Source of the DNA: Chitinophagales bacterium
Lineage (GTDB): Bacteria; Bacteroidota; Bacteroidia; Chitinophagales; UBA2359
DNA: 5,423 bases
Assembly: GCA_020631035.1 (NCBI GenBank)
Contig: JAHDIA010000449.1
Span: 1-5,423 of the forward strand
Direction: 5' to 3'
Both the position numbers and the translations under genes were made by a program. How positions within the stretch are numbered: position 1 is the stretch's first letter; the number at the start of each line of letters is the position of its first letter. The notes under the pieces were generated by a model, which did not search any database, was not told the DNA's origin, and was given only the letters and a program-made list of their open reading frames with translations. Positions 1 to 5,423 of the stretch are shown piece after piece.

Positions 1-1087
1 CTCGCTCATTCTGGGTAATTTTGGATTCAACCTTGTCCAAATTTTTCTTTAAAACAGCATTATTGGGCTCTCTTTGATGGGCTATTTTCAAATTGTAATA
101 AGCAGAGTCCAACAAATTGGCATCTTCAAAGTAAAGTGCTTTTTGTACATATGCTTGTGTTTTTTGACTCTCATTATAATTCCAAAAGCTCAGGCCACCA
201 ATAATCAAGGAAATGCCCATCAAAGCAAACAAAATGTATTTCAAAAGTTTGTTCTCACCCGATTTTTTGATTTCAGGTGTTCCAGCTTTAAAGCCCACAG
301 CCTCTGTATTTTTTTTGACTTCCGATTCAGCAATCCCTTCCAACATTTCCTCCACCTGAATCAGATACATCGAAAAATTGTCCCTAGAAAAATTGTCACA
401 AAACATCTTGATTTGTTCGTGCATCATATACAAGTCTCCCAAACTCGCCAATTCCGACAGATTCACCTCTGTCAAATTCTCAGTAACTCCATCGGTACAC
501 AACAAAAAGAAATCCCCAGTTTGAACATCATCGGTAAAATACAAGTCCATTGAAGTAGGTTCTTGTCTACCCGCCACTGCTCTGAGAATGACATTGGAGT
601 GTGGATGCCACTGAGCTTCCTCCTCGGTCAATTCTCCACGTTTGACCATTTCTCCTACAAGCGAATGATCCATTGTACGGTAAATGATTTGCCCATCTCT
701 AAAATGGTAGATACGACTGTCGCCACACCATCCCATATAGACCCCATCAGAGCGTATCCACAAAAAAGTGAGGGTTGTTTTCATTCCCTTACAACTGGGA
801 TTGGTTTGAGTATGTGCCGATAATTGTTCTTCTATATAGATCAAAGCTCGGTCAAAATAGTCCTTATAAGGTTTGTCAACTGGATTTTTTTGAATGTATT
901 GAGCAAAAGATTCACATACAATTTTAGAGGCAACTTCTCCTTTTTCGGAGCCGCCTACACCATCACAGACCAAAAACAACTTGGTAGAAGCAGTTGCTTC
1001 ACCAGGAAAAGGGAAGATATTGTCCTCATTGTTTTGGCGTTTTCCCACTTCATTTAAAAACAATGGCTCTTTAATTACAAGCTTCAT
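1..1087 (-). CDS. Membrane-anchored PP2C-type Ser/Thr protein phosphatase, 3' end cut off
   Basis: The frame opens with ATG at 1087-1085 and stays open for 362 codons to the window edge, so the C-terminus is missing. The family is metal-dependent (Mn/Mg) phosphatases that remove phosphate from Ser/Thr of proteins, usually opposing Hanks-type kinases. The PP2C motifs appear in order: RQNNED (D22), CDGVGG (D42-G43), GDSR (D123), MDHS (D140), CTDG (D199) and RDN (D236-N237). All metal-binding acids are present, so it is probably active. The catalytic domain covers about residues 8-245. A charged linker follows, then one hydrophobic span at about 284-302 (ILFALMGISLIIGGLSFW). The last 60 residues are helical and resemble a TPR unit (A/L/Y pattern around DSAYYNLKIAHQREPNN). 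The expected topology is catalytic domain in the cytoplasm and tail in the periplasm, as in mycobacterial PstP. It is divergent from the vWA gene at 1203. The family call is firm; the TPR call is tentative. Confidence 0.93.
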   Translation of the reverse strand, partial: MKLVIKEPLFLNEVGKRQNNEDNIFPFPGEATASTKLFLVCDGVGGSEKGEVASKIVCESFAQYIQKNPVDKPYKDYFDRALIYIEEQLSAHTQTNPSCKGMKTTLTFLWIRSDGVYMGWCGDSRIYHFRDGQIIYRTMDHSLVGEMVKRGELTEEEAQWHPHSNVILRAVAGRQEPTSMDLYFTDDVQTGDFFLLCTDGVTENLTEVNLSELASLGDLYMMHEQIKMFCDNFSRDNFSMYLIQVEEMLEGIAESEVKKNTEAVGFKAGTPEIKKSGENKLLKYILFALMGISLIIGGLSFWNYNESQKTQAYVQKALYFEDANLLDSAYYNLKIAHQREPNNAVLKKNLDKVESKITQNER

Positions 1088-1136
1088 CAGATTCATTCAA
1101 CAATTATGAGATAATCAACTATCTTTACACGCTTTT

Positions 1137-1170
1137 CAAAAGTAAGTAAACATACTAAACAACAGAACAA
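1137..1170 (-). promoter_or_regulatory. Candidate Bacteroidota-type promoter for the PP2C gene
   Basis: Read on the minus strand, TACTTTTG (1144-1137) matches the Bacteroidota -7 element TAnnTTTG exactly. A TTG at 1170-1168 lies 23 bp upstream, and another TTG at 1162-1160 lies 15 bp upstream. The first spacing is at the long end of the reported range. Transcription would begin near 1130, giving a leader of about 40 nt before the ATG at 1087. This is a match by eye in AT-rich DNA, so it is weak evidence. Confidence 0.3.
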
Positions 1171-1178
1171 ATCTGTTG
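1160..1178. promoter_or_regulatory. Inverted repeat in the divergent promoter region (possible operator)
   Basis: CAACAG (1160-1165) and CTGTTG (1173-1178) form a perfect 6-bp dyad around a 7-base AT-rich centre. It sits where the -33 element of the leftward PP2C promoter would lie. It is therefore placed where a regulator could act on one or both divergent genes. An arm of 6 bp can arise by chance. Confidence 0.22.
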
Positions 1179-1183
1179 AATTT

Positions 1184-1203
1184 TTGACAATATTGATAGT
1201 CAA
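1184..1203. promoter_or_regulatory. Dyad directly before the vWA start codon
   Basis: TTGAC (1184-1188) and GTCAA (1199-1203) are 5-bp inverted arms, and the perfect palindrome CAATATTG (1188-1195) lies between them. The right arm reaches into the A of the vWA ATG at 1203. It could be an operator half-site pair or a weak hairpin that masks the start, or it could be chance. No Shine-Dalgarno sequence is visible before this gene. Confidence 0.2.
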
Positions 1204-2639
1204 TGGCAAAAAAAGAAATAAATGTATTCAATGTTTCCTTCTTAGACCTCCTTTCTGGGGCATTGGGAGCTGTTTTAATACTCTTTGTAATTGTCCCCAA
1301 ATTGGACAGTAAAATTCGGGCACAATTACAAGAACTGGAAACATTTAAGCAGTTAGAGTTAAAAGTCGAAGACATTCAAGGAATTATCGCTCAACTAGAA
1401 GGCTCTGTGCCCAAAGCTGTTCTCTCAAATCTACAATCCAATGTAGACAATATGAGTACAGATCTCAAAACCTTACAATCACAGGTCAAACAACTACAAA
1501 CCCAAATGAGCAAGTTGGAGGAAGAAAAAACACAGGCGCAAGAAAAGAGCCAAAAACTCCAAGAAGAAGTCGAAACCCTGCGAAAACAGATGAAAGACAG
1601 CAACAAATTGGTGGTAGAAAACAAAAAAATGAAGTCTGAATTGGAGATTCTACGGAAAAACCAAGCAGAAACCGCCAAACAGTTGGACGCACTTCAACTA
1701 CAACAAAGCGACGCTAGTGCAGCACAAGCGCAAATCAATCAGCAACTTGAATCTCAAAAAGCCGACCTATTCAAATGTCTAGAAGATAAAAAAGCCCTAG
1801 AAGATGCCCTTGCCGAAATGCGAGCAAAAATTGAAGAATTGCTCACCAAAAACAAAAAATTATCCGACGAATTGTCCAAAACCTCTGATGACCGCCAATA
1901 TGTCGAAAAAGCAGTAGACAAAATGGTAGAGCAGATCGAAAAATTAGAAAAAGAGAATGCCCAACTCAAAAAGCAAAATGCCCAAATGCAAAAAGAGCTA
2001 CAAAATGCTCAAAATGAGTTGGCTAAAAAGGACAAAGAACAAGATGGGGGAACCAAAGAGTCCAGAACTGGGGTTAAGTTCAATGACAAAAACATTGTCT
2101 TTGTAGTCGATGTTTCTGGAAGTATGGACGACGACCCTGAACCAGAAAAACTAGATCAAGTAAAAGCTGGTCTAAAAATGTTGGTTGCTTCTATGGATGA
2201 GTCCTACAAAATAGATATTGTTATTTTTCCTAAAAGTCCCAAAGAAGATTGGGATGGATTATACAACCGTTTGGTTCCTGTAAGTGACAAACAAAAATAT
2301 GCCATTTACAGACACCTAGCTCCGATTTACGCAAGAAATTGTACACCTACACGCTCAGTTTTAGAGCATGTCTTAACCAGCGATGCTTACAAAAATGCAG
2401 GAACCATCACCTTTTTATCTGATGGTCTGCCAACCAAATCCGTCGCTGGAAGTACTGAATGTCCCGATGATCCACCAAGGGATGTCTTAAAGTACATAAA
2501 AGACCTCAACAAAGGAAAAAAAGTCATCAACACCATTGGTGTTGGTTCTGTATACAGAAATGCAAGTAGTAAAGACCCCAAGGTTACCTTTATGAAAGAT
2601 ATGGCTAGACAAAATGGTGGTTTTTACATTGGATTCTAG
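1203..2639 (+). CDS. Membrane-anchored coiled-coil protein with C-terminal vWA (MIDAS) domain
   Basis: This is a 478-residue protein of three parts. Residues 1-11 are short and basic, followed by one hydrophobic helix (about 12-32, SFLDLLSGALGAVLILFVIV) that carries an Asp at position 15 near its start. Residues about 34-290 are Lys/Glu/Gln/Leu-rich heptads, a long parallel-type coiled coil with one Cys (C192). Residues about 295-478 form a von Willebrand A domain. It has a complete metal site: DVSGS (D303, S305, S307), the Thr of NCTPT (T381) and LSDG (D407). It ends in a typical GVGS...ARQNGGFYIGF. vWA domains bind protein partners through a divalent cation. The membrane helix resembles the ion-carrying helix of MotB and ExbD/TolR, which suggests N-in, C-out topology and a channel partner; that is inference. 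The ATG at 1203 is the first possible start, since a TAG lies in frame at 1197. It is divergent from the PP2C gene and ends 47 bp before the helicase. The exact function is unknown. Confidence 0.9.
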   Translation: MAKKEINVFNVSFLDLLSGALGAVLILFVIVPKLDSKIRAQLQELETFKQLELKVEDIQGIIAQLEGSVPKAVLSNLQSNVDNMSTDLKTLQSQVKQLQTQMSKLEEEKTQAQEKSQKLQEEVETLRKQMKDSNKLVVENKKMKSELEILRKNQAETAKQLDALQLQQSDASAAQAQINQQLESQKADLFKCLEDKKALEDALAEMRAKIEELLTKNKKLSDELSKTSDDRQYVEKAVDKMVEQIEKLEKENAQLKKQNAQMQKELQNAQNELAKKDKEQDGGTKESRTGVKFNDKNIVFVVDVSGSMDDDPEPEKLDQVKAGLKMLVASMDESYKIDIVIFPKSPKEDWDGLYNRLVPVSDKQKYAIYRHLAPIYARNCTPTRSVLEHVLTSDAYKNAGTITFLSDGLPTKSVAGSTECPDDPPRDVLKYIKDLNKGKKVINTIGVGSVYRNASSKDPKVTFMKDMARQNGGFYIGF

Positions 2640-2686
2640 AATGCGGCATTGTATTTGTCCATTACAGAATAGACACACAATTTAAT

Positions 2687-4216
2687 ATGGAAGAAAAAGA
2701 TATACAGACGACACCGAGTTTTGAAGATTTTAATTTCGATTCTGCACTTATGCAGAGTCTAAATGTAATGAATTTTAAAACCCCTACCCCTATTCAGCAA
2801 CAAGCCATCCCCATCATTCAAGATGGGCGTGACATCATTGCTTGTGCCCAAACAGGAACGGGTAAAACGGCGGCTTTTTTGCTGCCCATTATGGACAAAA
2901 TAAGAAAAAGTCCTAGAACACACATCAATACCCTTATTGTGGTGCCTACTAGAGAATTGGCAATTCAAATAGACCGACAATTGGAAGGTTTTGCTTATTT
3001 TCTCGACTTAACTTCTATCCCCATCTATGGTGGGAAAAACCCTGGCGTATGGGGAGATCAACAAAGAGCCATCGAAAATGGAACAGATATTTTAATTGGT
3101 ACGCCTGGTAGACTTATTGCGCACTTCGATTTCAAATATGCCAAAACAGACACCATCGAAAACCTCATTCTTGACGAAGCCGACAGAATGCTCGATATGG
3201 GTTTTCACGAGGACATCCTCAAAATCATCAAAAAACTGCCCAATCGGAAACAAACATTGATGTTTTCTGCTACCATGCCTCCCAAAATTAGGACCTTGGC
3301 AAAGGAGATTTTAAATGACCCAGCAGAAGTGAGTATTGCCATTTCAAAACCCGCAGAAGGCATCACGCAGCAAGCCTACATGACTTACGATGAGCAAAAA
3401 TACAAACTACTTAAACGAATTTTAAAAGACCGCAATGATGATTGCATCATTGTTTTTTGTGCTTCTAAGAAAAATACCAAGGAAATTGCTAAAAACCTAA
3501 AAGCAAGCAATTTTCCTGTTGAAGCAATGCACTCTGAACTCGAACAAGCCAAAAGAGAAGAAGTCATTCAAAAGTTTGTTGCCAAACGCATCAAAATATT
3601 GATTGCAACCGATGTCTTATCGCGTGGAATTGACATAGACGACATTGGTTTGGTCATCAATTATGACGTTCCTAGAGATGCAGAGGACTATATTCACAGA
3701 ATTGGCCGAACCGCAAGAGCAGCCTCTAAGGGGGAAGCCATCACTTTTATCAATCCCAAAGATCAACATAGCTTTTACAAGATCGAGCAATTGATGGAGC
3801 GCACTGTAGAAAAATTGGATTTACCTGAAGAATTAGGAAAAGCTCCCAAATACGAACCCAAAAAACGCTTCTCTGGTGGTGGTGGTCGAGGTCGCTCATA
3901 CTCTAAAACAAATAAAAGCAAATCGGGTTCAAGAAAAGGAGGCAACAAGAATTACAGAGGTAAAAACAAATCAAACAATAAATCCAGAAGTAATTCAAGT
4001 AACCCACAGAGCAAAGCAAACAAACCACAAAATCAGCAATCCCAAAAACAGACTTCACAAAACAACAATCAAGGGAGCAAAGGCAAAACAAACAAGCCAA
4101 TAAATAAATCCAATAAGCCAAATACCAACAAAACACACAAACCTTCTAACAAACCCAAACGTTCACCACAAAACCGTAAACCCAAAAACGGACCAAACAA
4201 AACAGAACAGAAATGA
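2687..4216 (+). CDS. DEAD-box ATP-dependent RNA helicase with long disordered basic tail (RhlE/CshA-like)
   Basis: This is a 509-residue ATP-dependent RNA unwinding enzyme of superfamily 2. All signature motifs are visible: Q motif (F12...PTPIQQQ, Q37), motif I AQTGTGKT (54-61, K60), Ia PTRELAIQ, Ib GTPGRL, II DEAD (163-166), III SAT (194-196), V ATDVLSRGID and VI HRIGRTARA (from H337). The two RecA-like domains end near residue 380. The remaining residues, from about 396, begin with a Gly/Arg patch (GGGGRGR). They continue as an Asn/Lys/Ser/Gln/Pro-rich tail of about 110 residues without hydrophobic clusters, probably a disordered RNA-binding extension like those of other bacterial RhlE/CsdA/CshA proteins. 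The likely roles are ribosome assembly, mRNA turnover or cold adaptation; which one cannot be told from sequence. It starts 47 bp after the vWA gene with no clear promoter between, so some read-through is possible. It overlaps the next gene by 4 bp (ATGA). Confidence 0.95.
   Translation: MEEKDIQTTPSFEDFNFDSALMQSLNVMNFKTPTPIQQQAIPIIQDGRDIIACAQTGTGKTAAFLLPIMDKIRKSPRTHINTLIVVPTRELAIQIDRQLEGFAYFLDLTSIPIYGGKNPGVWGDQQRAIENGTDILIGTPGRLIAHFDFKYAKTDTIENLILDEADRMLDMGFHEDILKIIKKLPNRKQTLMFSATMPPKIRTLAKEILNDPAEVSIAISKPAEGITQQAYMTYDEQKYKLLKRILKDRNDDCIIVFCASKKNTKEIAKNLKASNFPVEAMHSELEQAKREEVIQKFVAKRIKILIATDVLSRGIDIDDIGLVINYDVPRDAEDYIHRIGRTARAASKGEAITFINPKDQHSFYKIEQLMERTVEKLDLPEELGKAPKYEPKKRFSGGGGRGRSYSKTNKSKSGSRKGGNKNYRGKNKSNNKSRSNSSNPQSKANKPQNQQSQKQTSQNNNQGSKGKTNKPINKSNKPNTNKTHKPSNKPKRSPQNRKPKNGPNKTEQK
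4091..4156 (+). repeat. Degenerate NK(P/S/T) repeats inside the helicase tail
   Basis: Helicase residues 469-490 repeat an Asn-Lys pair followed by Pro, Ser or Thr six times (NKP, NKS, NKP, NKT, then KPSNKP), encoded by A-rich DNA. The repeats are uneven in spacing. Such tracts commonly grow and shrink by slippage and give a flexible, positively charged chain. Confidence 0.45.
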
Positions 4217-5016
4217 GTCAGACCAAGTGGGAGGCAATCTGTTTGGATACCATTAAAGTAGCCAAAGCAGCAGGGCATTTTATCTTATCAGAACAAATGA
4301 AGGTAAAACAAGAGGACATAGAACACAAGAAACTCAACAATCTTGTAAGTTATGTTGACAAAAATGCCGAGATACAAATCATTGAAGGTTTAAAAAAAAT
4401 CATCCCTGATAGTACATTTTTGGCTGAAGAGGAAACAACCCAACAAAGCGAAGGAGAATACCAATGGATCATTGATCCCTTGGATGGTACCACCAATTTT
4501 CTACACCACTTGCCTACTTTTGCTGTAAGTATTGCATTGGTTTATCAATCTAAACTGGTCGTAGGGGTTGTATATGAAATCAATAAAGACGAATGTTTTT
4601 ACGCTTGGAAAGATGGCGGAGCTTATTTGAATGGTGACTCTATAAAGGTCAGTCCTACCAAGGAACTAAAAGAGTCTCTACTCGTAACTGGATTTCCTTA
4701 CTATGATTTTTCCATAATAGACCAGTATATAGTATTTCTGAAATACCTAATGCTCAATACCCGAGGCATTCGTCGATTTGGGGCTGCTGCTGTAGACCTC
4801 TGTTATGTCGCTTGTGGCAGATTTGACGCCTACTTTGAACAAAGCCTCTCTCCTTGGGACGTTGCGGCAGGTGCCCTAATTGTACAAGAATCAGGCGGAC
4901 ACATTTGTGATTTCAATGGCGGTGACAATTACATACATGGACGAGAAATACTCGCTTCCAATGATGCATTGTATCCTACAATCTTGGATTTGACAAAAAA
5001 ATATCTAGGATCTTAA
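4213..5016 (+). CDS. Inositol monophosphatase family protein (SuhB-like)
   Basis: This 267-residue protein has the same length as E. coli SuhB. It belongs to the Mg-dependent, Li-sensitive sugar phosphatase fold that hydrolyses inositol-1-phosphate and related monophosphates. The metal site is complete: AEEE (E72-E74), IDPLDGTTNF (D88, D91, G92, T93 at 87-96) and WDVAAGALIVQESGG (D216, from W215). The FGAAAVDLCYVACGRFDAYFE segment is the usual substrate-side helix of this family. Related family members act on histidinol phosphate, PAP (CysQ) or fructose bisphosphate, and substrate cannot be fixed from sequence alone. SuhB-like is the closest match by eye. The ATG shares ATGA with the helicase stop (4213-4216), so the two are almost certainly co-transcribed and translationally coupled. 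No hairpin-plus-T-tract terminator is obvious after the stop, only a T-rich stretch at 5017-5029. Confidence 0.93.
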   Translation: MSQTKWEAICLDTIKVAKAAGHFILSEQMKVKQEDIEHKKLNNLVSYVDKNAEIQIIEGLKKIIPDSTFLAEEETTQQSEGEYQWIIDPLDGTTNFLHHLPTFAVSIALVYQSKLVVGVVYEINKDECFYAWKDGGAYLNGDSIKVSPTKELKESLLVTGFPYYDFSIIDQYIVFLKYLMLNTRGIRRFGAAAVDLCYVACGRFDAYFEQSLSPWDVAAGALIVQESGGHICDFNGGDNYIHGREILASNDALYPTILDLTKKYLGS

Positions 5017-5034
5017 TTTCTCTCTTTTTAGGAG

Positions 5035-5178
5035 CAAATGTTTGGGAGCTTCGTCGCTACTTCTTTACCGAAATGTCGAACCATCGCTATCCGCTATTAC
5101 TCCTCTCCCCAACTAAATTGGGGATGCGGGGTAACCGCTTCTATCGAGGCTAGGATAGGACATTCATTTCTTGCGTAA
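5035..5178. repeat. Possible dispersed intergenic repeat copy
   Basis: This is a spacer of about 145 bp between convergent genes. It is richer in C and G than the flanking DNA, with runs such as CTTCGTCGCTAC, CTCTCCCC and GCGGGGTAACCGC. It contains two inverted repeats (5106-5124 and 5141-5158). A 46-codon frame (ATG 5038 to TAA 5178) reads through it with a Trp/Cys/Gly-containing peptide unlike a normal protein. From memory, similar spacer sequences recur many times in some Bacteroidota genomes and are sometimes annotated as tiny hypothetical proteins. No second copy is present in this window, so the repeat call is inference. Confidence 0.35.
5106..5124. other. Stem-loop in the convergent spacer
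   Basis: TCCCCAA (5106-5112) and TTGGGGA (5118-5124) form a perfect 7-bp stem with a 5-base loop (CTAAA). No T-tract follows on either strand, so it is not a classical intrinsic terminator. It could still slow transcription from either side, or simply be part of the repeat. A second weaker dyad, CTATC/GATAG, lies at 5141-5158. Confidence 0.4.
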
Positions 5179-5182
5179 AAAA

Positions 5183-5423
5183 TCACACAATTGCCTCTAA
5201 CAAATCATCCAATCCTTCTCTCAATTTTTTGATTTCTTGACCAATATGGTCTAAATACCCCTTGACTCCATCGCTCAATTCATCACTGTGGCGATGGCTC
5301 ATCAATTTGTTACAAGAATCAATCTTGTTGATGGCTGCTTGAAAAACGTGTGCCTTTTTTAAAACCAGTTGTCTCTTTTCAACATCCACCTCTTTTTGGG
5401 TGGCTTGAGAAGGGGTAGGGCTG
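5183..5423 (-). CDS. C-terminal part of a small helical protein of unknown function, 5' end outside window
   Basis: A minus-strand frame ends with TGA at 5185-5183 and is open to the right window edge, giving 79 residues. A GTG at 5389 could start a 68-residue form. However, the frame continues upstream without a stop (…SPTPSQATQKE before VDVEKRQ) and no ATG is available, so the true start is more likely beyond 5423. The visible part is charged and mostly helical by pattern, with a Thr/Pro/Ser linker, then helices around LVLKKAHVFQAAINKID and YLDHIGQEIKKLREGLDD. There is no signal peptide, membrane span or recognised motif. It is convergent with the SuhB-like gene. Base use (A/T-ending codons) fits the other genes, which supports it being real. 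I do not recognise the family. Confidence 0.5.
   Translation of the reverse strand, partial: SPTPSQATQKEVDVEKRQLVLKKAHVFQAAINKIDSCNKLMSHRHSDELSDGVKGYLDHIGQEIKKLREGLDDLLEAIV

Noticed and set aside
74..1057. Three plus-strand open frames of 77-159 codons
   Set aside because: They lie antisense to the PP2C gene, whose minus-strand frame shows every family motif; their peptides are rich in Phe/His/Cys and show no domain.
1..2639. Complete Zorya or Ter defence system
   Set aside because: Only a stator-like helix, a vWA domain and a PP2C are present. No ZorA-type channel, helicase/nuclease effector, TerD protein or kinase is in the window; the DEAD-box gene has the usual housekeeping RNA helicase motifs.
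1136..2678. Several minus-strand open frames opposite the vWA gene
   Set aside because: Their Ser/Phe/Leu-rich peptides are the mirror of the Lys/Glu-rich coiled-coil codons; the plus-strand frame is far longer and has a clear vWA domain.
4091..4156. CRISPR-like or DNA tandem repeat
   Set aside because: The periodicity is at the amino-acid level, uneven, in frame with the helicase, and lacks constant repeats or spacers.
3876..4278. Plus and minus frames over the helicase tail
   Set aside because: They result from the low-complexity A-rich coding of the tail; none has a recognisable domain or start context.
5038..5178. 46-codon plus-strand frame with GGAG three bases before its ATG
   Set aside because: The GGAG is too close to the ATG to act as a normal ribosome site, the organism seems not to rely on such sites, and the peptide looks like a by-product of a structured or repeated spacer. 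Kept only as part of the repeat call.
5106..5180. Intrinsic terminator for the convergent genes
   Set aside because: The 7-bp stem at 5106-5124 has no T-run on either side; the A-run at 5177-5182 (T-run on the minus strand) has no GC-rich stem just before it.

Overview
The window looks like chromosomal DNA from a Bacteroidota bacterium, possibly a Saprospiria/Cytophagales-type lineage. The grounds are AT-rich, A-heavy coding strands, no clear Shine-Dalgarno sequences before the four main genes, one candidate TAnnTTTG promoter element of the Bacteroidota type, and the character of the proteins. The phylum is an inference from these features and has not been tested by search. There are four substantial genes, a fifth short open frame cut by the right edge, a short divergent promoter region and a short structured spacer. 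No tRNA, rRNA, CRISPR array or insertion sequence was seen.

Left part (1-2639). A minus-strand gene running off the left edge encodes a PP2C-type Ser/Thr protein phosphatase with all acidic metal-binding motifs. It also has a single membrane span and a TPR-like tail on the far side of the membrane. Divergent from it, across 115 bp containing two small dyads, is a 478-residue protein. It has one N-terminal membrane helix with an embedded Asp (resembling the MotB/ExbD stator helix), about 250 residues of coiled coil, and a C-terminal von Willebrand A domain with an intact MIDAS. Together these suggest a membrane-linked phospho-signalling or mechanical assembly. The missing partners (kinase, MotA/TolQ-like channel) would have to lie outside the window. 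This is the part most likely to belong to a poorly described system.

Middle part (2687-5016). A DEAD-box RNA helicase with a long, basic, Asn/Lys/Ser/Gln-rich disordered tail overlaps by 4 bp (ATGA) with an inositol monophosphatase-family gene closely resembling SuhB. The overlap suggests translational coupling. It also suggests a shared link to RNA or ribosome metabolism, because SuhB in E. coli acts in rRNA transcription antitermination.

Right part (5017-5423). A 166-bp spacer differs in composition from its surroundings. It holds inverted repeats and an accidental-looking 46-codon frame, and it may be one copy of a dispersed intergenic repeat. Beyond it, on the minus strand, is the C-terminal end of a small helical protein of unknown function whose start lies outside the window.
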